Source: Mytilus galloprovincialis (Eukaryota; Mollusca; Bivalvia; Mytilida; Mytilidae). Taken from it: a stretch of DNA of 64,000 nucleotides. The notes under the pieces are model-generated. The model was not told the origin of the DNA and did no database searches. It was given only the letters and a program-made list of their open reading frames with translations. How positions within the stretch are numbered: the first letter of the stretch is position 1; each line of letters opens with the position of its first letter. The stretch covers positions 75,943,497 through 76,007,496 of the forward strand of contig NC_134844.1 in assembly GCF_965363235.1 (NCBI RefSeq). The letters are read 5' to 3'. This document shows, piece after piece, positions 26,801 to 35,695 of this stretch. Made by a program: the position numbers and the translations under genes.

Positions 26801-29800
26801 AGATCCGATTTTTTATTACAGCACAGAAAACCAATGATATTTAAAAACTAATACCAAAAATGTATGTACACAAAGAAGTCAATTTCCTTTCTGAACAATT
26901 TATTTAATTTATTTATGTAAACAAAAAATAATGGTATGCCGCTAATACAAACAATGATACAACTTTTATAAAAGAACAAAGTTTCTATTTCCTCCACGTT
27001 GCACGTAGTTTATCTAACAAAAGGCAATAGCAAACAATATGTTCATACACCCGTAAAAATTTTACGGGACGTAAAATGGTATAGAAATGCCCGCGTCCGT
27101 CTGTCCGTCGTAAATATGGTACAGCATATTATCATTAAACTGAACATGGTTGTTTTTTCAGTCATGATGGTCAAACGGTCTGTATCATTTTTGGTGAACT
27201 TTATAAGTTACAAGACTTTGTAACTAGAACAGTTTTTTTACAGTTCGCGCTGCATCTAGAAAACGTTTTATGACTATTGCTCAAAACTTTACGCACTTCT
27301 TAGTCATATAATTCTGAAGAACTTGTATATACTTTTGAGAATGATTCAGAATTTGATTTTAGAGTTATTGAGTTTATGACAAAAAGGGGCTGGGGGTTCA
27401 CATGTCGCGCCGTATCTCAGAAACTATCTATAATAATGGCATAGAACTTCACATACTTTTTAGTTAAATTATTCTTAAGATCTGTATACTTTTTCGTGAT
27501 GATTCTTTAATTCATTTTTGAATTCTTGAATTTTTATTGAGCTTCAATTTGGGGATCATATAAAACATGTTGTGATATATAAACTTATTATTGAGCAAGA
27601 ATAATGAATGAGTCAGGATATACCTAGCATGACTTCCGTACAACCCCTGTGTTATTTTAAAAACATATATTATGTTGGGTTTTTTTTTTCATGAGACGAA
27701 GGGCGTATCATGCGCTCGAAGCGCAGCTGTTTATTTTTTCTTTATTTTTTTATAGATATATTAGAAAAATGACGGAATGACAGAAAATACAATGTAATTT
27801 TCAATATAATTAATATTTCCAAATGGCATAACTCTCTTAAAGAATAGTTGATATGCACTGATTTTCGAACGTGTCCATACGATATCAGTTTTATAGAAAG
27901 TTGGCAAGAATTGTACACTTGAAAAATCTAATTAACCAGAAGTCTGGAAGGACAGACAGGGGAATGGACATGCAGTATTTTATGTACGCGCTGTGAAAAA
28001 AATATATAGTTTGTTACCAATAAAATTACGCTATGAGAGAATGATTTTAATTGCAACTAATCGTAATATATCCAGTCCTCTCGCTATTAATTCAATCATT
28101 TTTTTGCCAAATCAAAAATTTCAAAATTATAGTTTCTCTGTCTGGACAAAAGCATTCATTAGCAAATTGAAGATTTTCCTTTGTAAGATTTGGCTTCTGT
28201 TTTCTGACCACATAAAACAGAAGATGTGGTATAATTGCCAATTAGACAACTCTCATCAAGAGACAAACATGACACAGAAATTAACTATAGGTCTTCAACA
28301 ATGAGCAAAGCCCATGTCGCATAGTCAGCTATAAAAGGTCCTGAAATGACAAGGTAAAACAACTCAAACAAGAAAAGTAACGGCAAATTTGATTACTGTC
28401 CAAACGACGCTAATATACTTTTTTAAAATTCGTATCAACAAAAACGGATTTTCTCAGTGATAAAAACATGAATTAAAGGATATTAAGGAGTATGTGTAAT
28501 GAAACAGCAGCCAACCAAACAAAACAAAACAAAGAACAACATCTAGAGGTCATCATACAGTATGAAATAATATACGAGTGTGTACAGTAAATGTACCTGA
28601 ATGTCATGTTCTAAATTGCCGAGTCTTAAATTTTTGAAAGCCGTAAAAATTATCAACAGTCCGTAATAACTTTTCTTGAGAAGTTTCTCACTTAGACCAC
28701 AAACACAGAGAGGTATTTGTTATTCACATGCTTTTACTTCCGAAAACAATGTTACCAATTTATAGATAGTACTTTACAAGTAATATTTATACATCTGAAA
28801 AATGTCGCCGGTAATTTGAAGCGATAACGTCGAAATTGTCTGCCAGCGACGTCGTGCACTTTAGCGCTAACGTTGAGGTTACAAAGGGGTGACGCAATTT
28901 TTTAGGATAAATCGTGATTATCATATGGAATCCAGCACGGTGACCTATATTTTTTATTTGAGATTTGGAGAAAGCAGTTTATGCAGAAAAATGTTAAAAT
29001 GACATTTTCAGAAACAGTTTTTTTCCATTTTTTTAGGTTTAGAAAAATACCACTTTGAGCATCTGGTCCGCAATGTCAAGCAAGACTTGAATAATTTTAT
29101 AGTTATTCGTATAGTGATTTATTTTTTTCCTTATTGCCACTTATCACAGCTTCAGATTGAACCCGATCTTAATAATTTACGACGAAGAATATCTGCTCCA
29201 AAAATTTTATAACATTGCCTAATTTTTTTACAAAATTGCACAAATCCCCAATTTTCAGCCTCAATTTTCTCGAAAACAAGCACGGTGACCTATGTTTTAT
29301 TTTGTGTTTTATTTTATAACTCGCCAAGGCCTACAACATATTTCAAAATTGTAAAAATGACATTATATCGAGAAACTGTATCGGATGCCCTTAATGAAAG
29401 AAAAAAATATAATTTGTCTATATTATTTTTTTTTAATCAAACAAAGGATCATTAAATTATTCATAATTCCTGAAATCATATTAGGGAATTTGTAGAATAA
29501 TTATTAAAATGTTCAGTGATTATGTAAAATCACTGGTCATTTTCAGGGATTATATATAATTACTAATGATTTTAGTGATTCTACATATTCCCTGAAAAAT
29601 CAGGGATTCTACATAATCCCTGATTATACAAATTCACTGTAACATATATATGTTTCTGTGTCAAATACATGAAAATATTAATACTCAAACTTTTTAATTT
29701 TAATCTGTTTGATGAAACCGAATGAAAATATCACATGTGATATCTACATTTTAAGTCAATACTCACACAATATTTAAGCCAAATATTCGTGCAAATGAAA

Positions 29801-31803
29801 CAAACAATTCTTGATACATTCCTTCAGATATTTCTTTTAAATCATTTCCTCTTTGTCTTCTAAGCATATAGATAAGCTGCCTTTTAAACATGTTTAGGTG
29901 CCTAGATAAATCTCTACAAGTTCTACAAAAAAACAAATAAATAATAAGTTTGATTAGCACTCATGTTGTTTAGTATTCTTTAATCAGGTTGGTATCTCTT
30001 TGACACATTCCCCATTTCCATTCTCTATTTATGTCTAGAATATACATCCCCACCCAAGAAGAAGGGTGACAACATGTTCATGCAGATATAAAAAAAAATA
30101 ATAAATAATTTATTTTAACAGATAGGTTCTTTCTTACTGTAGATGCAGAGCCAGGATTTTTAGATTGGTTTATCATGTGTCTACTAGATGTACTTGTCAC
30201 TTTTGAAACACCATATATATATGTTTTTAAGATGTATATTTATATATAAAAATAATTATTTTTTCATGAATAAAAAATTGTGTAAATTTTGTTATTAGAT
30301 GGTGAATTGTTAAATGTATATATCATGTAATGTATATATATACAAAAGTAACATGTATATTCATGATATTAATGACAACTGTTAGTTGGCACCAAAAAAA
30401 TATGTATTTACAAAGGTACAATGTACATTGTAATTTCATTGGAATTATTTTTTGGAGTTTGAAAATCATGATTGTTGTTTCAGTTCTGATCTATATTAAC
30501 ATTAAAATATTATTCAAATTCATGTTGCATGATATGTTTTCAGATTCAAGCATTTCTGATGAAGATAGATCCAGAAAAGTGTTTTAGGCACATAAGATTA
30601 TCTACAAAAAATGTATTGTCTTATTCAGATTTTTTCTTATACAGTACACCATGTACATTTAAAAAAAAAAGGTATTGTACAAAGTAACAATAAATATTTC
30701 AGTGCTCATTTAATTTACAATAGTGCATGCATATGATTTCAATTAGAATGATTCTGTAAGCTTTTGACACACACATGGTTCAACTTCAACTGTTGATGTT
30801 TTTGCATGATTGCTGTCATTATTGAGTGTCGTTTTTATAACGTCAATGGTTAACCATGTTTAATATCCCCTACTTAAAATGTATCTTTAACACATGTTAC
30901 AAGTCTTAGACAATGTTAGATGTATGAACTTGGCTTAAATTTTGATCATCATGACAATTGCTTTTGTTAAGGGCTGTACGGTGACCTATAGTTTTTAATT
31001 TCTGAGTCATTTGGTCTCTTGTGGAGAGTTGTCTCATTGGCAATCAAACCACATCTTCGTCTTTTTTTGTAGAAAGGGGGTGACCATGATATTAGGTGGA
31101 CAGATATCCTGATTCTGGGGAACACTGGCTGGATTACGGACATGTCGGAGAAAAGGACAAAAACCCAGCTGCATAAATTTCCAAATCCCAGACAAATATA
31201 AAAGTTATCATAGGGTTACCTTTCACGCACTTTGCGTTGTTTAGTACTAGTAATTTTTTCAACAAAATTATCAATCCATAAATCAGTTTTAATCTTCTTG
31301 AGGTCTTCATCAGTAACTTCATCAATGTGATGACAGTCGATATTAAATAAATCATGTACTGCATATTTGTAACAATCATATTTTTGCTTGTCTTCTTCAC
31401 TGCGTTCTCCAAAATTGCTTACAAGGGTTGCACATTTATTTTTATCATTTATGAAATGCAACAAGCCATTTGTGAATAATTGGTATGCATCCAACAATTT
31501 ATTTGAAGGTTCTGACGCGTCAGTTTCAGTTTGGATATGAAAGTTTGATAAACATTGCATTGTCCATTCAGAAGTATTTTTGTTTATGTTTGTAATGTTT
31601 GTGCAACATTCTGTGGAAATGCCTTCACAATTACTGTTCAGTCTGTTGCATCTACGCTTTTTGATATTTTCAGTGTTATTGTTGGAGGGGATAGTAGTTT
31701 CTGAGCCATCATGACTTCTCTTTGGGTGAATATCAACGTGGTTGGAGGAAGTGTCAGGGCTGCATTTAGTTGAAACACACGACTTGGATGGGACAGATGC
31801 CAT
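14873..31803 (-). CDS. Five-exon gene, 410 aa, PD-(D/E)XK nuclease-like C-terminal half
   Basis: I assembled exons 31220-31803, 29767-29922, 17951-18074, 16479-16667 and 14873-15052. Donors (GTAACC, GTGAGT, GTAAAA, GTAAGT) and acceptors (TTTTTTTGTAG, TTTCTTGCAG, TTTTTACATTTACAG, ACTCTTTTCAG) fit, and all four junction phases agree (2, 2, 0, 0), giving 1233 nt. The start ATG at 31803 has the context AACATGG. Residues 1-100 are polar, with a possible nuclear signal (KKRR near 49). Residues 228-335 look like the PD-(D/E)XK fold: an early helix containing E228 and E233, a strand DTDIVAIPDGLI with D269, a strand ICAVIKVK with K290, and a late strand YGFLVQGTNVTL. The acidic residue normally two before the lysine is K288 here, so this copy may lack cleavage activity. 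No named homologue is recognised. Intron 2 is 11.7 kb of transposons. Confidence 0.8.
15053..16478. repeat. Intron 4 of the 410-aa gene, filled with dispersed repeats
   Basis: Two related segments near 15195-15225 and 15287-15320 share TATAGTAAAGG and GTCCTTCCATC. From about 15770 (AAGGAGGCTTGCGGGTATAG) to 16330 the text, including CTCATCAGTGACCTATTATA, resembles a dispersed mussel repeat that I have seen before. The 173-aa frame at 15408-15929 crosses this material and is not supported as a gene. Confidence 0.5.
17520..17862 (-). repeat. Mussel dispersed repeat R1, minus orientation (intron 3)
   Basis: In reverse the unit reads: GATGTGGTATGATTxCCA, GAGACAACTCT, AxxACACAGAAATTAA, GGTCxCCxTACGGCCTTCAACAATGAG, GCATAGTCAGCTATAAAAG. 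Here the plus strand shows the complement, with TAGCTGACTATGTGGTATGG and TTGTTGAAGGCCG (that is, AATGAG..CGGCCTTCAACAA). R1 is the commonest repeat in this window; it has no coding content and its class is unknown to me. Confidence 0.75.
18443..19527 (+). repeat. 1.1-kb bivalve repeat R2, copy 1
   Basis: It starts ACAAGAGTGCACACGCTGAA and ends at the hairpin GTCGAGCTTTCTGCAAC, AAAA, GTTGCAGGCTCCAC. The body holds six degenerate units with the core ACTGAACCATGAAAATGAGG, at about 18581, 18728, 18874, 19022, 19169 and 19323 (spacing 146-154 bp). It lies in intron 2 of the minus-strand gene. Near-identical copies are at 22793-23768 and 61484-62578. Confidence 0.85.
19690..20240 (-). mobile_element. 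LINE remnant, C-terminal end of a reverse transcriptase ORF
   Basis: Read on the minus strand, 19727-19930 encodes RFCKICTGKIENEIHFLIEC, a C-x2-C...H-x4-C zinc-knuckle-like end typical of some non-LTR retrotransposons. The sequence just upstream (to about 20240) reads WSNKLSELMKYIGIPLNK and YKNKIIFELTKIKDG, which fits the region before it. Stops interrupt the frame. The element is 5'-truncated and dead. A relative lies at 55746-56345. Confidence 0.7.
20255..20395 (-). repeat. R1-related repeat, variant form
   Basis: GTGTGAGCCAAGGCCTTGTG, TTGAAGTAC, ATGGAGAGTTGTCTCATTG and CATAACACATCTTCTT match the GTGTGAGCCAAGGCTCCGTG variant of R1 seen again at 49490-49605. Confidence 0.6.
20396..20887. 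other. Non-coding part of intron 2
   Basis: No exon of the minus-strand gene is needed here because exons 2 and 3 already join in phase. GGCCTAATGGATTAGACATA at about 20703 resembles the 5' part of a tRNA, but no cloverleaf follows. Confidence 0.4.
21108..21562 (+). repeat. Bivalve repeat R3, copy 1
   Basis: The 5' end AAGAATGTGTCC is followed by ATGCCCCACTCGCAC. Two internal units each contain TTCTATGTTCAxTGGAC and AACTACCxTGACCAAAAACT. The 3' end has a GGACGxACGCAC tract and the hairpin ATGCCCTTCTAC-TATC-GTAGGTGGGGCAT. The 3' GTGGGGCAT is the exact complement of the 5' ATGCCCCAC. Confidence 0.85.
22069..22379 (+). repeat. Bivalve repeat R3, copy 2 (one internal unit)
   Basis: Same ends as copy 1 but only one internal unit. 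The GACGGACAAATGGACGCACA tract precedes the hairpin ATGCCCCTCTAC-TATC-GTAGGTGGGGCAT. Unit number therefore varies between copies while the two ends are conserved. Confidence 0.85.
22793..23768 (+). repeat. Bivalve repeat R2, copy 2
   Basis: It runs from ACAAGAGTGCACACACTGAA to the intact 3' hairpin GTCGAGCTTTCTGCAAC-AAAA-GTTGCAGGCTCGAC. It lacks ~100 bp near the 3' end (the segment with CATCCAGGTCTTCCACC) that copies 1 and 3 have. Confidence 0.85.
23769..24371. other. Non-coding part of intron 2
   Basis: I see no exon, repeat boundary or hairpin. Confidence 0.4.
24681..24946 (-). pseudogene. Transposase C-terminal fragment of the 5.27-kb element
   Basis: On the minus strand an open stretch reads SEKGYRLADYKTWYLSCLNR, then LLLGVPSNVLLNTLF and SDSICAGKGFLKGGYCGK. 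The last part resembles the TCGGQGFxKCxC tail of bivalve KRBA2-like, integrase-type proteins that I associate with Ginger-like DNA transposons. Only this C-terminal piece is found; the catalytic core is absent between the ends, presumably lost or replaced by later insertions. The family name is a guess from memory of the tail motif. Confidence 0.35.
25255..25442 (-). repeat. R1 repeat, minus orientation, nested
   Basis: ATAAGGCCGTTAGTTTTCTC, TATAGCTGACTATGCAGTAT, TTGAAGGTCGTACGGTGAC and TGTCTCATTGGCAATAAC mark a 5'-truncated R1 copy inside the 5.27-kb element. Confidence 0.75.
25512..26288. mobile_element. 777-bp CAGTCAGGG-ended element with AAGTGATTT..AAATCACTT palindromes
   Basis: The left end CAGTCAGGGGACTCACTGAA (from 25513) and the reversed right end CAGTCAGGGGACTTACTTAA begin ~50-bp TIRs. 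ATAAA flanks both sides (25507-25511 and 26289-26293), a 5-bp target duplication with one extra C on the left. The TIRs and interior carry repeats of AAGTGATTTTTAAATCACTT and its halves (for example near 25530, 25950, 26000 and 26250). There is no ORF. Confidence 0.8.
27045..27740 (+). repeat. Bivalve repeat R4 (GTCCGTCTGTCCGTCG type)
   Basis: It starts near ACGGGACGTAAAATGGTATA, carries CGTCCGTCTGTCCGTCG and the two related blocks CAGTTCGCGCTGCATCTAGA and CATGTCGCGCCGTATCTCAG. It ends near GAAGGGCGTATCATGCGCTC. Non-coding; the frame at 26999-27223 is accidental. Confidence 0.65.
28210..28400 (+). repeat. R1 repeat, plus orientation, nested
   Basis: AGAAGATGTGGTATAATTGC, GACACAGAAATTAACTATAG, TTCAACAATGAGCAAAGCCC and GCATAGTCAGCTATAAAAGG are the R1 landmarks in order. 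Confidence 0.8.
29985..30035 (-). repeat. Fragment of a dispersed mussel repeat
   Basis: In reverse this reads GAGAATGGAAATGGGGAATG then TGTCAAAGAGATACC, the same core as at 11133-11170. Confidence 0.55.
30036..30961. other. Non-coding part of intron 1
   Basis: AT-rich with TATATA tracts near 30220-30350. The frame at 30330-30587 has no splice support or domain. Confidence 0.4.
30962..31067 (-). repeat. R1 repeat fragment in intron 1
   Basis: GTACGGTGACCTATAG, TTTCTGAGTCATTTGGTCTC and TTGTCTCATTGGCAATCA mark the end of an R1 copy. Confidence 0.7.
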
Positions 31804-31825
31804 GTTATTGGTTTTTTTTTTGTAG

Positions 31826-31833
31826 ACCGGAAG
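31826..31833 (-). promoter_or_regulatory. ETS/GABP-type site just upstream of the start codon
   Basis: ACCGGAAG is read on the plus strand (CTTCCGGT on the coding strand), about 23 bases before the ATG at 31803. A CCAAT box (CCAATAAC) overlaps the region between this site and the ATG. ETS sites this close to the start are typical of TATA-less housekeeping promoters; its use here is inferred. Confidence 0.4.
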
Positions 31834-32238
31834 CAAAACAACTCATCCCCACTACCAAATCGCCCCAGACAAAGTCGCCCCATGTTCTACAACCTCTCCA
31901 AATTATCCTTTCTTCTTGTAAATAACTTCTTGGAAACAAGAATACCTAATCAAATATACGTGTAAGATATAACTAGATAGATTTCAAATTGAAAATAAGG
32001 AGGGTTTTGTTGACTCATCATAATTTATTGTTGAAAACACATTACTTTTAAATTCCGGAAAATATACGTTTCCTACGTGTTTGGTTTGTTCCAAAAGCAC
32101 GACAAGAAATAGAAAGTAGACAAATTTTCTACTAATTTTGTAACTAAATCTATATAGGTACACTGACATATAGTTACACATTATTCTCATGTCTGTATTT
32201 TATGTTTGTGTCAAAATGTACATATGAACTGTAAACAT
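31834..32238. other. Upstream region of the 410-aa gene
   Basis: No TATA box is obvious; see the ETS site entry. The frames here are shadows of upstream non-coding DNA. Confidence 0.4.
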
Positions 32239-32266
32239 CACAGGCACTTGTTTTACAGTCCATCTA

Positions 32267-34046
32267 TATATGGCTAAGTATTCAGTATAGTGTTGTTAGT
32301 GTGTGACAACATGTATGATTTTAAAAGTAGCTGTTTCAATCTTAATAACATGATTTTCTGAAAGGAGAATGATTCTAGTTTAGGGTTTTACATGTAAAAA
32401 GATAGTTATTTAGTCAGAAAACATAAAATTAGACCTAAATAGCATGTTGGACAGAGGTTATGTTGGACGTAACAGGACATTGAAAAATTGAATATTTTCC
32501 TTTTATATGAAGGCCTAGTTAATAAATATATCAATTTTTCTCTGACAGTTCATAAGATCTTCAATTAAAGTATATCATTTTGTTAAATTTTTCAAAAACT
32601 AACTTATAAGTTGGAAAAATCTTAAAATATGTCGGACAAACGGGGACATTTTTGGATGAGAATTTGTTCCATTTGCATCATTGAAAGTCAAAAACAAAAT
32701 CAAAACTATGCTGTTTATACTAATATCTACAGCTGTTGTTCCTCAGCAAGAGGTAAAATGGTTCATTATTAAATAAATGGATAAAACAAAACCATAAAAA
32801 AACTGTAGGACAAACATAGGACAGATTATATTCCCTGTCGGACAAACATAGGACAGAATTTATTAATTTACTGATTCTAATGGGAATTTAAAAATGGCCA
32901 CCTCTTAAGAAGAGACTAGGAAGGGTCTGAGAACTATTTTTTAGTTTATGTGGACTTGTTAGTTGTTAACAAGGTTCTTTATACTTTTAAAAAGCTGTTA
33001 CGTCCGACATTAGAAGATTTTGTCCTACGGTTCGTCCAACAGAAAATTAATGGACTCTTGTTACGTCCTAATTTTCAAAATTATGTCAAATTTAGACTGT
33101 CAACAGTTTAAAACCTCTTTATTTTTCATTTATATGGTAGTGTTTAAGGTTAAGTAATTGTCAAAGTAGAAGCGAAATTGATTCTGTGACTTGTGGTAGC
33201 CATTTTAGAGAATATCTTGGATGTTGGACGTAACATTTTTTTGGACAAATGTTGGATGTAACTTCCATCTCTTGGTTGGACAGAAAGAGTGTTCACCCTT
33301 TCAATGTCGTTGACCTCAAGTAAAAAGGAACAGTTGACAGCAATATCGTATGCACATCACGATTGTCGTAAAATTTGTTGTCATAAACATTAAAAAAAAC
33401 TTAAACTGAGTTGGCAATTTGCAAATGAAAATTGAAATTTTCGCCCGTAACGGTTGGACAGATTTTTCAAGAGTAAACTTTAATGACAATTCCTGAAAAA
33501 AATAAAACTTTCTGCTGTAACTTCATGATGAATTATCACATTTTAGTTAATAAGCTCAAGCCTCAAGAAATTTTGTGCATTTAATTGCCCTCTATTGTTA
33601 CATAACTTATATTTCATTTTCACATAGGAAGAAGACAGAAAATGTTAGTCCAACAACATGACCATTTAAAATTGTTTTTAATCCTTATTTTTCGATGATT
33701 TTTCATGTTTTAGTGTCCTTAACCTTGCCAACCCTATTGTTTTACCTGAAAATCCTTTTTACCTAGTTGCCATTCATACAAAAAGGTTAATAAAACAATT
33801 TTGATTTTGGGTCATTGGACCATGTCACAAAATAAGCATGCAAAAAATAGGGAATTCAACACTTCATTTATAAAATACTTTATTCAACAATAAACTTTTC
33901 ATATGAGACTGTTTATATTATCTCTTCATCATGCAGTGAATTGATTAGCTACCTGCATTAAAACTCAAAATAATTTAAAATATGAAAAAAATGCATTTTT
34001 CTGGGACACCCATTGAAACAGCACTTTACTGAATACTTAGCCATAT
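32267..34046. mobile_element. 1.78-kb TIR element with TTGGACGTAAC iterons
   Basis: The ends ATATGGCTAAGTATTCAGTA and, in reverse, ATATGGCTAAGTATTCAGTA are the same over 20 bp. The interior has many short related motifs in both orientations: GTTGGACGTAAC (32462, 33222), TTACGTCCGACA (33000), GTTCGTCCAACAG (33037), GTTACGTCC (33060), GTTGGATGTAAC (33249) and GGACAAACATAGGACAG (twice near 32815-32860). It interrupts the left arm of the 8-kb block. There is no ORF. Confidence 0.7.
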
Positions 34047-34431
34047 AATCATGTATATATGGGCGTTTTTCAATAAAAACGTATTTTCTTGTCCTAGCCG
34101 ATTTAAAAAAAAATGTGTTTGGTCTTTGCAAATAATTTTTTGTGCATCAGTACATTGAATTAGATTTAACATTTTTAAGCAAAGAAACAGTTAATTTTTT
34201 AAAGGGATTGCTAATTTATTGATTCCTGAATGGTCCAAAACAACCAAAATGGCATGTCCCTAGACCGCCTGTTCAACATTCATACTCTAAAATATCGTAA
34301 AAAAATGTAGAAATAAATGTTATTTTACTTAATATAAGTTCTTTTATAATTCAAAAGTATGTTTAGAGCCAACATATTATAATAAACAGCTTTTAACAAA
34401 GGATTTTTAATTTCAGAAGGTGTGTCCCTAA

Positions 34432-35245
34432 CAAAATGTCCACTATGAAACAAAGTCATTAAAATTTGCTAATACATTAATAAACCATTCTATAAAATCA
34501 ATGTAATTTTTGTTTGCAAGAGATATAAACATTAGGGTCTTACAAAAGAAGTGATGCTTTTATAACGACAATTAAATTGTTGGTAAAAAAAATTGAGCAC
34601 ATCAAATGGACCAGAGTGATACCGTATTTTTGTAAATGTCCACTACAAAACGGGTTAAATCTCCATCAGTATCTGGTTTTAAAATTATGAAAAAAATATC
34701 AGTGTACAGCTTAATACATGCTTTGATGAATACAATCAGTCTTGTTACTTTTGCAATAAAGGGATTGTGGGAAAAATAAAACATGTGAATACGTCCCCTA
34801 TGAAACGGTCACCTACGAAACAAGTATGGGAGAAAAACGTTTCGTAGGGGACACTACCACTACCATGCAGTCTTTATTACTCTTTTTTTCAATTATATTC
34901 GTGCAAAGCAAATACCAAGGGTTAGTTTCATGTAATTTTTATTATGTTTTTATTAACATAGAATAGGGTTGATGTCAACTATGAAACTTTTTGTCCACTA
35001 CGAAATGGATTTGTCACCTACGAAACGCATCAAAATGTCCACTACGTAACACGAGTTGTACCTTCATATGTGAATTACTGTCTAATCTTTATCGATAAAA
35101 AATGGTTCTCCAATTCAGATAAAAATAGATTTTCCTAGTATATAAAGTAAACAAACTTGAATGTCTATAGGAAACATTTAAAATTGCAAACATGTGTGGT
35201 TAGAAGCAGTTTCGTAGGGGACTTTTGTCCCCTACGAAACAGTAC
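34432..35245. repeat. Iteron cluster GTCCCCTACGAAAC
   Basis: About eleven copies of GTC(CC/CA/AC)CTACGAAAC-like 14-mers occur here: near 34434, 34637, 34791, 34806, 34838 (reverse), 34972, 34990, 35010, 35036, 35210 (reverse) and 35228. Variants include GTCAACTATGAAAC and GTCCACTACGTAAC. The last pair is a perfect head-to-head palindrome, GTTTCGTAGGGGAC-TTTT-GTCCCCTACGAAAC. No ORF overlaps in a meaningful way. Confidence 0.8.
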
Positions 35246-35313
35246 TCAAATTATGAAAAAAATATCATTTTAAGGAGTATTTAAGATTGCACTTTTTGTT
35301 TACAAACATGTCC

Positions 35314-35465
35314 ATAATAGAGGGGGAGGACAGGGGTAAGGGAGACAGGGAGAAAGGGGGTAGGAGAAAGGAGAAAGGGGGTGGGAGAAAGGAGAAAGGG
35401 GGTAGGAGAAAGGAGAGGAAGGCTGGGAGAAAGGAGAAAAAGTTGGAGAAAGGAGAAAAAATAAA
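35314..35465. repeat. Purine-only minisatellite, left
   Basis: Units of GGGGGTAGGAGAAAGGAGAAA, about 20-21 bp, are repeated several times on the plus strand. They produce accidental reading frames on both strands. A related array lies at 39932-40014. Confidence 0.9.
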
Positions 35466-35695
35466 ATATCTCTCCTTTTAAGAAATGATCTAATATTTCA
35501 AGAAAAAATATCAAAACATTATCTTTTAATCGAATTTCAATTTAAAAGTGATACCGATAGCTTAAATGATCAATCTAGTATGAATTAGACGTTCCATTAG
35601 ATTAAATCCGGATTTTAACTCAACGTTTGATTACGTTTTTTTGACTTCGTTATTTACAATTTTACGTTGAACGTTATCATTTCCGGTTTTCTATA

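Larger units (their letters stand above)
26423..29395. mobile_element. ~2.97-kb element with ATTAAGGGCATCCGATACAG ends
   Basis: ATTAAGGGCATCCGATACAG, continuing to GTTTC, occurs at the left end and as an exact reverse complement near 29372-29396. TTAA sits at both outer edges, consistent with a TTAA-targeting element (the piggyBac or Kolobok type), but no transposase is seen. The right part holds two copies of AGCACGGTGACCTATxTTTT (about 28938 and 29279). Repeat R4 and an R1 copy are nested inside. Confidence 0.65.
24372..29644 (-). mobile_element. 5.27-kb DNA transposon with iterated-palindrome ends, hosting nested insertions
   Basis: The ends TGTTACAGTGAATTGGTATA (left) and TGTTACAGTGAATTTGTATA (right, reversed) are followed on both sides by repeated GGGATTATGTAGAATCACT-like motifs: at least four on the left (to about 24535) and several on the right (from about 29457). 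The flanks CATATATATG are themselves palindromic, so the target duplication cannot be fixed. A transposase fragment sits near the left end. The middle is occupied by a 777-bp element (25512-26288), a ~2.97-kb element (26423-29395) and R1 copies. The whole lies in intron 2 of the 410-aa gene. Confidence 0.8.

Noticed and set aside
35281-35514. Reading frames on both strands over the purine array
   Set aside because: They are translations of a simple repeat (GEKGGG and LLSPTP repeats).
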